Shown here in pieces: positions 13,865 through 21,551 of a DNA stretch of 22,927 nucleotides. The DNA lies in NCBI GenBank assembly GCA_028285035.1, contig JANQQF010000044.1, positions 1 through 22,927 on the forward strand. The letters run 5' to 3'. Each line of letters starts with the position of its first letter. Positions within the stretch are counted from its first letter, which is position 1. The notes beneath the pieces are model-generated. The model had not been told where the DNA came from, made no database searches, and saw only the letters and a program-made list of their open reading frames with translations. The translations under genes were made by a program, and so were the position numbers. This stretch comes from Phycisphaerae bacterium (GTDB lineage: Bacteria > Chloroflexota > Anaerolineae > 4572-78 > J111).

Positions 13865-15424
13865 CTAATCCAGTGGCCGGTAATTCACCTCAAGCTGATC
13901 CAAATGCTTGAGATGAGCCGCAAGCCGAGATAGAAATTCATCGTAATGATGTCCGGCCTCATCGGACCAAACAACTTCAGCCAGGGCTGTAGCGCGAGGG
14001 TAGGTCATATATTCAACCTGCGCCTCAGTGGGCATGTACTCTGTCCAGACATTGCCCTGTGCCCCCAACACGTGATGGGCTTTATCCGGGGCAATGGCTG
14101 GCGGAATGGGGTCGAGATCGTAGATACGGGCCAAGGGCAAATAGTTTCCAATCGCTGGGGGTTCGTTAGCATGGTCTTCTGATTGGTAGTAGTCAAGGTA
14201 ACAGTGCGTGGTGGGTGTCATAACAACATCGTGTCCAGCATTGGCGGCCTCGATACCACCCTCATTCCCACGCCAACTCATCACTGTGGCGTTGGGAGCC
14301 AGTCCCCCTTCCAAAATTTCATCCCAGCCAATCAGTCGACGCCCCTGGTCATTGAGCCACCGCTCGATACGCCGGATGAAATAACTTTGCAGCTCATGTT
14401 CATCGGCTAACCCTTCACTTTTGATCCGAGCCTGACATTTGGGGCAGACTTGCCAACGTACTTTGGGGCACTCATCGCCGCCGATATGGATATATTGGCT
14501 AGGAAAGAGCGTCAGTACTTCGCTCAACACATTCTCTAAAAAGGTGAACACATCATCATTGCCCGCACAGAAAACATCTTCAGCGATCCCCCAACTGGTC
14601 CAAACTTGATACCCCTCGCCCCGGCAGCCAAGCTCGGGATAGCTAGCTAAAGCCGCGACCGCGTGGCCAGGCATTTCAATTTCCGGCACCACTGTAATAA
14701 ACCGTTCTTGGGCGTAGGCTACCACCTCTCTGATTTCTTCCTGGGTATAAAAACCGCCGTAAGGGGTGCCATCCAACTGATGGCGATTAGCCGGGATTGG
14801 GGTTGCCGCTCGCTGAGAACCAACCGTGGTGAGCTTTGGATACTGTTTGATCTCTATTCGCCAGCCTTGGTCTTCCGTCAAATGCCAGTGAAAGGTGTTA
14901 TACTTGTGCAAGGCCATCACATCAAGAAACTTTTTGATAAAAGAAACAGGGTACATATGGCGACCCACATCCAAGTGCAGACCCCGCCAGGTAAAGCGAG
15001 GGTTATCGTTAATGGTCAAGGCGGGGACAGCCCACTCAATACCGGTCAATGGTTGCGTTGCTTCAATCACGGCAGGCAACAGCAAACGGAGCGTCTGCAC
15101 CCCATAAAACAGCCCGTTGGGCTGTGACGCTCGTAGTCTGACCTGCTCCGGGCTAACGGCCAGTTCATACCCCTCGGACCCTAAATGATCGAGACTATCG
15201 GCGATAGCCAGCGTGATTGTGTTACGCTGATTGACGTCTGATAGTTCGGTCGTGATAGGTAAGACAAAGCCAGTGGCAGGACGCAGAAGACGAGCTAGGT
15301 ATGAGGCCACATTCTGTGATTTTGTGTCTGTCACAATCTGGGTGTTTGTCGTTATCTGAAATGACCCACTATTAAGCCTGATAGATTTAGGTCTGGGGAT
15401 CACAGTTGCAATGGGTGCGTTCAT
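13865..15424 (-). CDS. Beta-N-acetylhexosaminidase (glycoside hydrolase family 20)
   Basis: A 519-residue exo-glycosidase releasing terminal GlcNAc/GalNAc by substrate-assisted catalysis. A GH20b-type N-terminal domain spans about 5-137 and the TIM-barrel catalytic domain about 141-480. Family motifs are GLHLDVGRH (148-156), HWHLTEDQGW (179-188), VVPEIEMPGH (245-254) and HIGGDEC, giving the catalytic pair Asp317/Glu318. There is no signal peptide or membrane anchor, so the enzyme should be cytoplasmic and act on imported oligosaccharides. AAGGA lies 10 nt before the ATG, and a palindrome sits about 40 bp upstream of the start. It is separated from the ABC importer by the signalling pair but plausibly works with it. 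Confidence 0.93.
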   Translation of the reverse strand: MNAPIATVIPRPKSIRLNSGSFQITTNTQIVTDTKSQNVASYLARLLRPATGFVLPITTELSDVNQRNTITLAIADSLDHLGSEGYELAVSPEQVRLRASQPNGLFYGVQTLRLLLPAVIEATQPLTGIEWAVPALTINDNPRFTWRGLHLDVGRHMYPVSFIKKFLDVMALHKYNTFHWHLTEDQGWRIEIKQYPKLTTVGSQRAATPIPANRHQLDGTPYGGFYTQEEIREVVAYAQERFITVVPEIEMPGHAVAALASYPELGCRGEGYQVWTSWGIAEDVFCAGNDDVFTFLENVLSEVLTLFPSQYIHIGGDECPKVRWQVCPKCQARIKSEGLADEHELQSYFIRRIERWLNDQGRRLIGWDEILEGGLAPNATVMSWRGNEGGIEAANAGHDVVMTPTTHCYLDYYQSEDHANEPPAIGNYLPLARIYDLDPIPPAIAPDKAHHVLGAQGNVWTEYMPTEAQVEYMTYPRATALAEVVWSDEAGHHYDEFLSRLAAHLKHLDQLEVNYRPLD

Positions 15425-15460
15425 AAAATGATCATCCTTTTAGTGTGTAGACAGAACGTA

Positions 15461-15481
15461 AAACAAGTTGCTAACTTGTTT
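15461..15481. promoter_or_regulatory. Palindrome upstream of the GH20 gene
   Basis: AAACAAGTT, GCT, AACTTGTTT: a perfect 9-bp inverted repeat with a 3-bp centre, 37 bp before the GH20 start codon. The position fits an operator overlapping the GH20 promoter. It abuts the left arm of the long inverted repeat at 15480-15566. No regulator can be assigned. Confidence 0.45.
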
Positions 15482-15566
15482 ACTGACCCGAACATAGAAA
15501 CCTAAACAAGATTCTTTGCCCCATGGAGCATCTTGAAAGTTTAGAAGGTTACGTCTGGGTCAGTAA
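15480..15566. repeat. Long imperfect inverted repeat (about 87 bp)
   Basis: The outer arms TTACTGACCC (15480-15489) and GGGTCAGTAA (15557-15566) are perfect. After a symmetric 12-nt internal stretch on each side come CTAAAC and GTTTAG, then AAGAT/ATCTT and GC/GC around a CCCATGGA apex. The symmetric layering suggests a structured RNA or a MITE-type remnant rather than chance. It lies in the 428-bp divergent gap between GH20 and the histidine kinase. No other copy is present in this window. Confidence 0.5.
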
Positions 15567-15773
15567 TAATAGAACACTCTAAGGCACAAATCAGCAATTT
15601 ATACTACGAATCTGCAACGGTTCACCAGAAGTTGCGTAAGTTCTGCTAATTATATCATACCGTTGGTTCGTAGAATAAGTCTTGATGGAAATGGGGCCTT
15701 CTTATGAAAAAAGTCCCTAATTCCTATCCCTGCCTCTGCCGAAATGAGATGGACCTGATTGGTTGATACCCTC

Positions 15774-15802
15774 TTGACAGATAGATATCCCGTTTATACA
15801 AT
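15774..15802 (+). promoter_or_regulatory. Sigma70-type promoter of the histidine kinase gene
   Basis: TTGACA (15774-15779), 17-bp spacer, TACAAT (15797-15802): one of the two consensus-like promoters in the window. Transcription would begin near 15809, about 44 nt before the kinase start codon. Expression is therefore likely constitutive or only weakly regulated. Nothing else is recognised in 15567-15773. Confidence 0.7.
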
Positions 15803-15852
15803 CAACGCATTCATTCACATAAATTTTGAGATCTAAGAGAGGTTGGTGAGTG

Positions 15853-18042
15853 ATGAACTCGCAAATAGAACTTGATCTACATCCATCCCCAAAATTTGGT
15901 GCCATTTTATTAGGGTTGTTAGCAATGGGAATGATTTTTATCTATTTGCCTAATCCAGACCCATTGACAGAAGTGGCTCTTCTATTGTGTACCTTACTGC
16001 TTTTTGGGTTAGCGGCCATTTTTTTACTCGTCGAAAACCAGTATCATCATTTTAGCCGATGGGGAGTCGTTCTTAGTACGGGGGGGCTGGCTTGTTTGGG
16101 ATTTATATGGCTAGAGCTAACCGAGTTCATTATACTTACTGTGATCCCGATTATGCTAGCAGCCATCTTGCTCAATATCTCGGCTGCTATTCTAGCAACT
16201 GTCATTGAAACTATCACCCTGTTTGTCTTATGGCAGGCATTTCCCACCCAGATCACCTTAAGTGCAATCACTCTTATAATCATTGGGCTTTGGATTACCC
16301 TAAGCCTTATGATTATTGCTTATCGATCGATCTATCAGATCGCTCGGGGGTATGATACCGATATTGAACAGGCTCGTCATCTGGTCACGGAGTTGCAGGA
16401 TCGCAAGATGGAGCTTGAGCAAACGCTTATTGATTTGGCCCACGCCAATCGCGAACTAGAGTTGTTAAATGAGAGGATGTACACCCTGCGGATGGTGGCT
16501 GAGGAAGCGCAGAAAGCAAAGACGACCTTTGTAGCCAAGATCAGTCACGAATTTCGCACCCCGCTTAATATGATTATTGGTTTAATTGACACGTTAACTG
16601 AGACACCAGAGGTCTACGGGCGGCCCTTGCCTGCCGAACTTTTGAAAGATTTGGAAATTGTTCATCGTAATAGCAAGCATTTGGCAGGGTTAATTAATGA
16701 TGTGTTAGATTTGAGTCAGACCGAGGTTGGGCGTTTAATTCTACATCGGGAATGGGTAGACTTGGCCGAGGATATTGATACAGCCCTCGCTGTTGTACGC
16801 CCCTTATTAGATAAAAAACGACTTAATTTACAAGTAGATATTCCTGCTGACTTGCCCAAAATATATTGCGATAAAACTCGCATTCGGCAGGTGATCCTTA
16901 ACTTGATTAGTAATGCGGCCCGATACACCGACCAAGGCGGCATTACACTCTCTGCATTGCAACGAGGCCCAGATGTGGTCATTACAGTGGCGGATACTGG
17001 ACCTGGCATTGCTCCGGAAGATATTGATCGAATCTTTGACCCATTTTGTCAAGGCACGGATAGCATTTGGCGAGAGCAAGGAGGGAATGGGTTGGGTCTA
17101 AGTATCAGCAAGCAATTTATCGAGCGGCACGATGGCGAAATTTGGTTAGAGAGTGAAGTGGGAGTGGGAAGCAAATTTGCATTCAAACTTCCCATTGGTC
17201 TCGCATCGGCCCCGATTGCTGGCCCCGAACGTTGGATTAGTAAAGATTGGGTCTTTTTAGAGCGGACAAGCTGGCCTCAAGTGCCTCGCTTGCCGTACAA
17301 ACAGCGGGTCATTCTTTACGATGAAACAGGTGACCTCCATCCAATGCTAACTGATCATTTCGAAGAGATTGAATTTATCGATACGGTTAACTTATCTCAA
17401 GTTGAGCGAGAGCTGGAACATTGTCCTGCACATGCAGTCCTGATTAATACCGCTTCTCCAGATATGTTAAACCCACTAATCTCACGAGCCAGAGCCGAAA
17501 TTCAGGATACCCCTATCCTTGGCTGCTCATTACCTCCAAAACCCAATCAATTTTTACAAGCTGGTGCGATTGATTACCTGACCAAACCTATCACTCAGGA
17601 TGATCTTCGTGAGGCATTACAAGCGTTAGACATTAAACTAAAACATATTTTAATCGCTGATGACAATCCTGACTTTCGCCAATTGTTAAGCAGGATGTTA
17701 TTGATTTATGAACCTACGCTTGAAATCAGGGTTGCGGCAAATGGCACTGAAGCGCTCAAGGCGCTTGAAAAAGAGCCGCCTGATTTGATATTGCTAGATG
17801 TAGTGATGTCGGGTATGAATGGGTGGGAAGTTTTAAGACATAAACAAAAAAAACCAGCTTTAGCTGATGTTCCAGTGATTATGGTGACCGCCGAAGACCC
17901 AGCCCAACAACCGCTATCGAGCGATATGTTATTAGCAACAATTGCCGAGGGGTTGACTATTCCTCAGCTACTGCAATGCTCGCTATTCTTCTCTAAGCTG
18001 TTGTTGGAACCTGAACCAATGCCAGATCTAGAGCTTGGATAA
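15853..18042 (+). CDS. Membrane hybrid sensor histidine kinase with two C-terminal receivers
   Basis: A 729-residue kinase. Five or six transmembrane helices cover about 14-160, with no large periplasmic domain, so sensing is probably within the membrane. A coiled coil (about 165-222) leads to the HisKA domain with His232 (KISHEFRTPLN) and a GHKL ATPase with the N-box NLISNAARYT, DTGPGIAPEDIDRIFDPF-type G1/F boxes and GNGLGLS. Receiver 1 (about 485-592) is degenerate: the phospho-acceptor Asp is Asn532 (LINTAS), although the TKP Lys is kept. Receiver 2 (about 597-705) has the acidic pair ADDN and Asp649 (LILLDVVM) but its end (LLATIAEGLTIPQLLQCSLFF) lacks the conserved Lys. The start is the ATG at 15853; a GTG at 15850 is possible. 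Its 3' end overlaps the convergent gene by 50 bp. Confidence 0.9.
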   Translation: MNSQIELDLHPSPKFGAILLGLLAMGMIFIYLPNPDPLTEVALLLCTLLLFGLAAIFLLVENQYHHFSRWGVVLSTGGLACLGFIWLELTEFIILTVIPIMLAAILLNISAAILATVIETITLFVLWQAFPTQITLSAITLIIIGLWITLSLMIIAYRSIYQIARGYDTDIEQARHLVTELQDRKMELEQTLIDLAHANRELELLNERMYTLRMVAEEAQKAKTTFVAKISHEFRTPLNMIIGLIDTLTETPEVYGRPLPAELLKDLEIVHRNSKHLAGLINDVLDLSQTEVGRLILHREWVDLAEDIDTALAVVRPLLDKKRLNLQVDIPADLPKIYCDKTRIRQVILNLISNAARYTDQGGITLSALQRGPDVVITVADTGPGIAPEDIDRIFDPFCQGTDSIWREQGGNGLGLSISKQFIERHDGEIWLESEVGVGSKFAFKLPIGLASAPIAGPERWISKDWVFLERTSWPQVPRLPYKQRVILYDETGDLHPMLTDHFEEIEFIDTVNLSQVERELEHCPAHAVLINTASPDMLNPLISRARAEIQDTPILGCSLPPKPNQFLQAGAIDYLTKPITQDDLREALQALDIKLKHILIADDNPDFRQLLSRMLLIYEPTLEIRVAANGTEALKALEKEPPDLILLDVVMSGMNGWEVLRHKQKKPALADVPVIMVTAEDPAQQPLSSDMLLATIAEGLTIPQLLQCSLFFSKLLLEPEPMPDLELG

Positions 18043-19207
18043 AGGCCTGTCGATGAACAGGTTTGGGTAAGTAGATGGTTGCTCCCAAGGCTAGAGCTAG
18101 CTCTTTACGTTTTACCACTGAGCAAATGATGACCGGAATCCGACGAGTATCGGGATGCTCATGCAGCTGAGTTAACAATTCCCAACCATCAATATCTGGC
18201 AACATCACATCTAACACAATAACCTCGGGAGCCAGCTCTTTCACCGTATCAAAAACAAATTGCCCTTCCGCCAAATGGGTAATTGTATAGCGGGTTTGCG
18301 CTGTATATCGTCGATACCAATGCACCAAATCACGATTGTCATCTACAACCAGGACTCCAACCTGATTGGCTGAGGGGAGTTGTATTCGAATTGCAGCTTC
18401 ATCAGCCTGATACCCAATATCAACGGTGCCGTTTTGGGCTGATAGAATTGTCTGGATAAGATCACTTTGTAATGAGAATGTAGCAGTAACTGGACGACCT
18501 TTGACCAAAATTCTAACCATATCATCAATTTGTTCAGTATCCAAAATGATTTGACCTGTATCCATTGCCTGGATTAACTTTTCAATTGCAGTCATCAATA
18601 TCTGACTCAATAAGGAGGGGTGAATGGCCGCAATTAATGTCAAAGATGATGGCCTCGCTTGTAAAGTTACGCCATGATTAGCGGCTAAAGCCCCCCCAAT
18701 TTTGACAGCACTATTAATAATAACCCCAACATCAGCCACTGCTCCGGGTGCATTTTCTTCAAGTGATACTAACTCTTGTTGTACTTGAGTGTACCAATCC
18801 TCGGTGGCGGTATTCGCTTCGGTAACAATTAGTTTGTTGGAATCAGGCTGATAAGCAAACGGCTCTCTTTTGGAAAATTGTTCCCATAGCTGGTGGGCCA
18901 AAACATGAATGGCCTGCTGTTGCTCCCGACGCAAGTGACGTGGGGTGATATTTAATTCCTGAGCCACTTTAACTTGGGTAAACTCTTGTACATAACGATA
19001 GGATAAAAGGTTGTAGAATCGTCTGGCCCGTGTGTTAGGAGGGGTATCTATAGCTGGTTTTAACGCCTCAATCGCTTGGATCAAACAGTCTTTCATATCA
19101 TCTTCCCCAATAACCTCTAGAATTGAAGGAGGAGGGTGATATGTAGGATCGTATAAGTGAGCTAGCCCTTCTCGTAAATCATTTTCGAAATCTTCAAATG
19201 TCCCCAT
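17993..19207 (-). CDS. Response regulator with HTH, degenerate GHKL-like domain and C-terminal receiver
   Basis: A 404-residue protein in an unusual order. Residues about 60-110 look like a sigma-70 region 4-type HTH (VQEFTQVKVAQELNITPRHL, then REQQQAIHVL). A middle region (about 140-280) has the rhythm of a histidine-kinase ATPase fold (INSAVKIGG, SQILMTAIEKLI, AAIRIQLP) but lacks clear ATP-binding boxes. The C-terminal receiver (about 283-400) is intact: Asp289/Asp290 (VVDDN), phospho-acceptor Asp333 (LDVMLPDIDGW), Ser363 and Lys382 (LPKPV). No classical output domain follows. It probably binds DNA through the N-terminal HTH and is phosphorylated by the convergent hybrid kinase. AAGAGG is 5 nt before the ATG. 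Regulation of the neighbouring importer is a guess from position. Confidence 0.82.
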   Translation of the reverse strand: MGTFEDFENDLREGLAHLYDPTYHPPPSILEVIGEDDMKDCLIQAIEALKPAIDTPPNTRARRFYNLLSYRYVQEFTQVKVAQELNITPRHLRREQQQAIHVLAHQLWEQFSKREPFAYQPDSNKLIVTEANTATEDWYTQVQQELVSLEENAPGAVADVGVIINSAVKIGGALAANHGVTLQARPSSLTLIAAIHPSLLSQILMTAIEKLIQAMDTGQIILDTEQIDDMVRILVKGRPVTATFSLQSDLIQTILSAQNGTVDIGYQADEAAIRIQLPSANQVGVLVVDDNRDLVHWYRRYTAQTRYTITHLAEGQFVFDTVKELAPEVIVLDVMLPDIDGWELLTQLHEHPDTRRIPVIICSVVKRKELALALGATIYLPKPVHRQAFIQALDLALVQVPTTA

Positions 19208-19621
19208 TGAGTCCTCTTTTTGACCGTTTCAAACCCTTGTTCTTGACGTTTACTTACGCTAAAATTTTAGAATTATCAGCTATCCTAACATAGCGGAATC
19301 ATTTAAGCAATCCTGAAAATTTTAAGATTACTTAATTGTACCTCCACTTCTCTCTCTAAATCACAACCTTATTTCTCTAAAATCTACAATCATTTTTGCT
19401 ATGATAGCATTTTAGTATTTGAAAGTTATAACGCTGTAACTGCTCAAATAGGGGGCTTTTAAGGACCGATTGACGCCTATACCTCATTCAACTGGGGAGA
19501 TAATTAGAGTCCCGCCTTTGAATTATGTAAATCTTTTTTAATTTAGCCTTAAATAATTGTTAACACTTACAAATTATAATGGTGAACCAATTCATTCTAA
19601 GCGAAAGGTTGTAAGAAACTG
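19208..19621. other. Intergenic region between the response regulator and the ABC importer
   Basis: An AT-rich gap of 414 bp with no supported gene. An extended -10-like TGCTATGAT (19397-19405), the palindrome GTTATAAC (19425-19432) and a second -10-like TATAAT (19575-19580) preceded by TTGTTAACAC are visible. None has a convincing -35 partner at standard spacing. The importer promoter and its operator are presumably here. Confidence 0.35.
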
Positions 19622-20557
19622 ATGACCCAATCGACCCTATCTCATCCGATAGCATCATCTACCGCAGCTAGGCGAGCTAGATCAATCAAAGCTGCAATTG
19701 AGGGCTATCTATATTTAGCACCCACCTTGATCATATTGACCATTTTTGTTTTTGTCCCGGTGATCACCTCATTTAACCTTAGCCTTAATCGGATAGCCCC
19801 TTTTGGTAATCAAACCCGATATGTGGGCTTTGAAAATTATACCAAGCTATTAACCGATCCAGACTATTGGAATAGTTTTCAAGTTACTATCTTTTTTACC
19901 ATAGGCACAGTTGGTGTTGGCCTCATTTTGGCTGTTTTACTAGCCGTCGTGCTGGCTTATCCGGTTCGACACCTGTCTGGCCTCCATCGGCTCTTAATTT
20001 TTGTCCCTGTGGTGATTAGTAGTGCCGTGGCTGGAATCTTATTCCGCTGGCTATACCACCCGGTGGTAGGATATCTGAACTACTGGTTAACCTTTGTCGG
20101 GATTGCAGGCCCCAACTGGCTCTCCTCTAAAGATTGGGCCTTGATTGCCGTGACGATTGCGGTGATTTGGAGGCAGCTTGGTTTCAATGTGATTATTGCC
20201 TTGGCGGGCGTACAAAATATTGACGGAACCTACTACGATGCGGCTAAAGTGGATGGGGCGAATGCGTGGCATCGTTTCTGGAACATCACCCTGCCCTTAC
20301 TCTCCCCAACCCTCTTTTTCCTACTCATTATCAATATCATCAACAGTTTCCAAACCTTTGGTGAAATTCACATTTTAACAGAAGGCGGACCAGGCCAAGC
20401 GACCAATACGCTGGTCTACTCTATCTTTTTTGATGCCTTTGTCGGTACACCCCAGCGAGGTATCGCCTCAGCTCAGGCCTATCTACTAGCGTTGATGGTC
20501 GTTGTTTTATCGTTAATTCAATTTAGAGGCCTCGGCAGAAAGGTTCACTATCAATAA
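19622..20557 (+). CDS. Carbohydrate ABC transporter permease (UgpA/MalF type)
   Basis: A 311-residue inner-membrane permease with six transmembrane segments, the first at about 30-50 (YLYLAPTLIILTIFVFVPVI). The BPD_transp_1 core carries the EAA loop that docks the ATPase (YYDAAKVDGANAWHRFWNIT then LPLLSP, about 203-228). Length and sequence rhythm match UgpA-like permeases of the CUT1 sugar-importer family, including YVGFENYTKLL before the second segment. Its stop codon overlaps the start of the next permease by one base (TAATG), so the two are translationally coupled. A ribosome site is weak (AAAGG about 13 nt upstream of the ATG). No ATPase gene is present in the window; a shared MsmK/UgpC-type ATPase encoded elsewhere is typical of this family. 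Confidence 0.93.
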   Translation: MTQSTLSHPIASSTAARRARSIKAAIEGYLYLAPTLIILTIFVFVPVITSFNLSLNRIAPFGNQTRYVGFENYTKLLTDPDYWNSFQVTIFFTIGTVGVGLILAVLLAVVLAYPVRHLSGLHRLLIFVPVVISSAVAGILFRWLYHPVVGYLNYWLTFVGIAGPNWLSSKDWALIAVTIAVIWRQLGFNVIIALAGVQNIDGTYYDAAKVDGANAWHRFWNITLPLLSPTLFFLLIINIINSFQTFGEIHILTEGGPGQATNTLVYSIFFDAFVGTPQRGIASAQAYLLALMVVVLSLIQFRGLGRKVHYQ

Positions 20558-21474
20558 TGACTACCTCAACACAACCAAGCAGATCTAGATCAATATTTAA
20601 GTCAGAGTTAGGGTTGCAAGTCTTGTTGATTGGGCTGGGCCTTCTTATTTCAACGCCTATTTTTATTGCCCTCTTTACCAGCTTCAAGTTGCCCCAAGAG
20701 GTGATTACCTTTCCACCAGAGCTCTTTCCCAGCCAGTGGACATTTGAAAATTATGTTAATGCTTGGGATAGTAATCGCGAAGTCTTGCCAGATCGAACAG
20801 GGCTAGAAGGTTTCTTGATTAATAATTTTGGGTCTGGATTTGGCCGCTTTTTGATCAATAGTTTTATCCAAACCAGTTTGATTACGATCGGTCAGGTCAT
20901 ATTCAGTGTTTTAGCGGCTTATGCTTTTGCTGTTCTAAGGTTTCCAGGCCGGGATTTTCTCTTTTATGTGATTTTGGGCAGCCTAATGATCCCCTTTGAG
21001 TTAACCCTGATCCCAAATTTTCAATTAATATCGGATTTAGGCTGGACCAACACCTATCAAGGATTGGCCGTTCCTTTCTTAGCCAGTGCGTTTGGGGTAT
21101 TTATGCTCCGTCAATTTTTTCTTACCATTCCCCGAGAGTTGCACGATGCCGCCATTATAGATGGGGCTGGCAACTGGCTATATTTATGGCGAGTAGTGGT
21201 GCCGTTGAGTAAAGGCGCAATTGGAGCTTTCGCTATTTTCGCCTTCCTCAGCGCCTATAACCAGTATCTCTGGCCACTAATTATGACCAACGAGGTGACA
21301 ATGCGTACAACCCAAATCGGCATTCGTTTCTTCCTGGTTAATCTTGAGCGCGGGGCTGATTGGGGCGCGGTGATGGCCGCGACCATCATTGTTTCTGCGC
21401 CAACCCTGATCGCTTTTCTCGTTGCCCAAAAACAGCTGGTCAAAGGTATCGCTATGACCGGTTTGAAAGGGTAA
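20557..21474 (+). CDS. Carbohydrate ABC transporter permease (UgpE/MalG type)
   Basis: A 305-residue partner permease with six transmembrane segments and the characteristic EAA loop (ELHDAAIIDGAGNWLYLWRV then VVPLSK, about 195-220). The N-terminal FTSFKLPQEVITFPPELFP segment is typical of MalG/UgpE/LacG-type proteins. It forms the heterodimeric channel with the preceding permease, to which it is translationally coupled by a one-base overlap. The solute-binding lipoprotein gene follows 77 bp downstream. The insertion NREVLPDRTGLEGFLINNF (about 74-92) in the first external loop is longer than I expect for MalG and may be a UgpE-like or lineage-specific feature. Confidence 0.93.
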   Translation: MTTSTQPSRSRSIFKSELGLQVLLIGLGLLISTPIFIALFTSFKLPQEVITFPPELFPSQWTFENYVNAWDSNREVLPDRTGLEGFLINNFGSGFGRFLINSFIQTSLITIGQVIFSVLAAYAFAVLRFPGRDFLFYVILGSLMIPFELTLIPNFQLISDLGWTNTYQGLAVPFLASAFGVFMLRQFFLTIPRELHDAAIIDGAGNWLYLWRVVVPLSKGAIGAFAIFAFLSAYNQYLWPLIMTNEVTMRTTQIGIRFFLVNLERGADWGAVMAATIIVSAPTLIAFLVAQKQLVKGIAMTGLKG

Positions 21475-21551
21475 CAGTTTCCTTGAGACAACTGGCGTCT
21501 TGCCATTGTTATATATAAACCTTCTATATAAAGAAAGAAGAGGAGAAATTT

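Noticed and set aside
14663..15127. A 154-codon plus-strand frame within the GH20 gene.
   Set aside because: Antisense to the catalytic domain of a convincing GH20 enzyme; no independent support.
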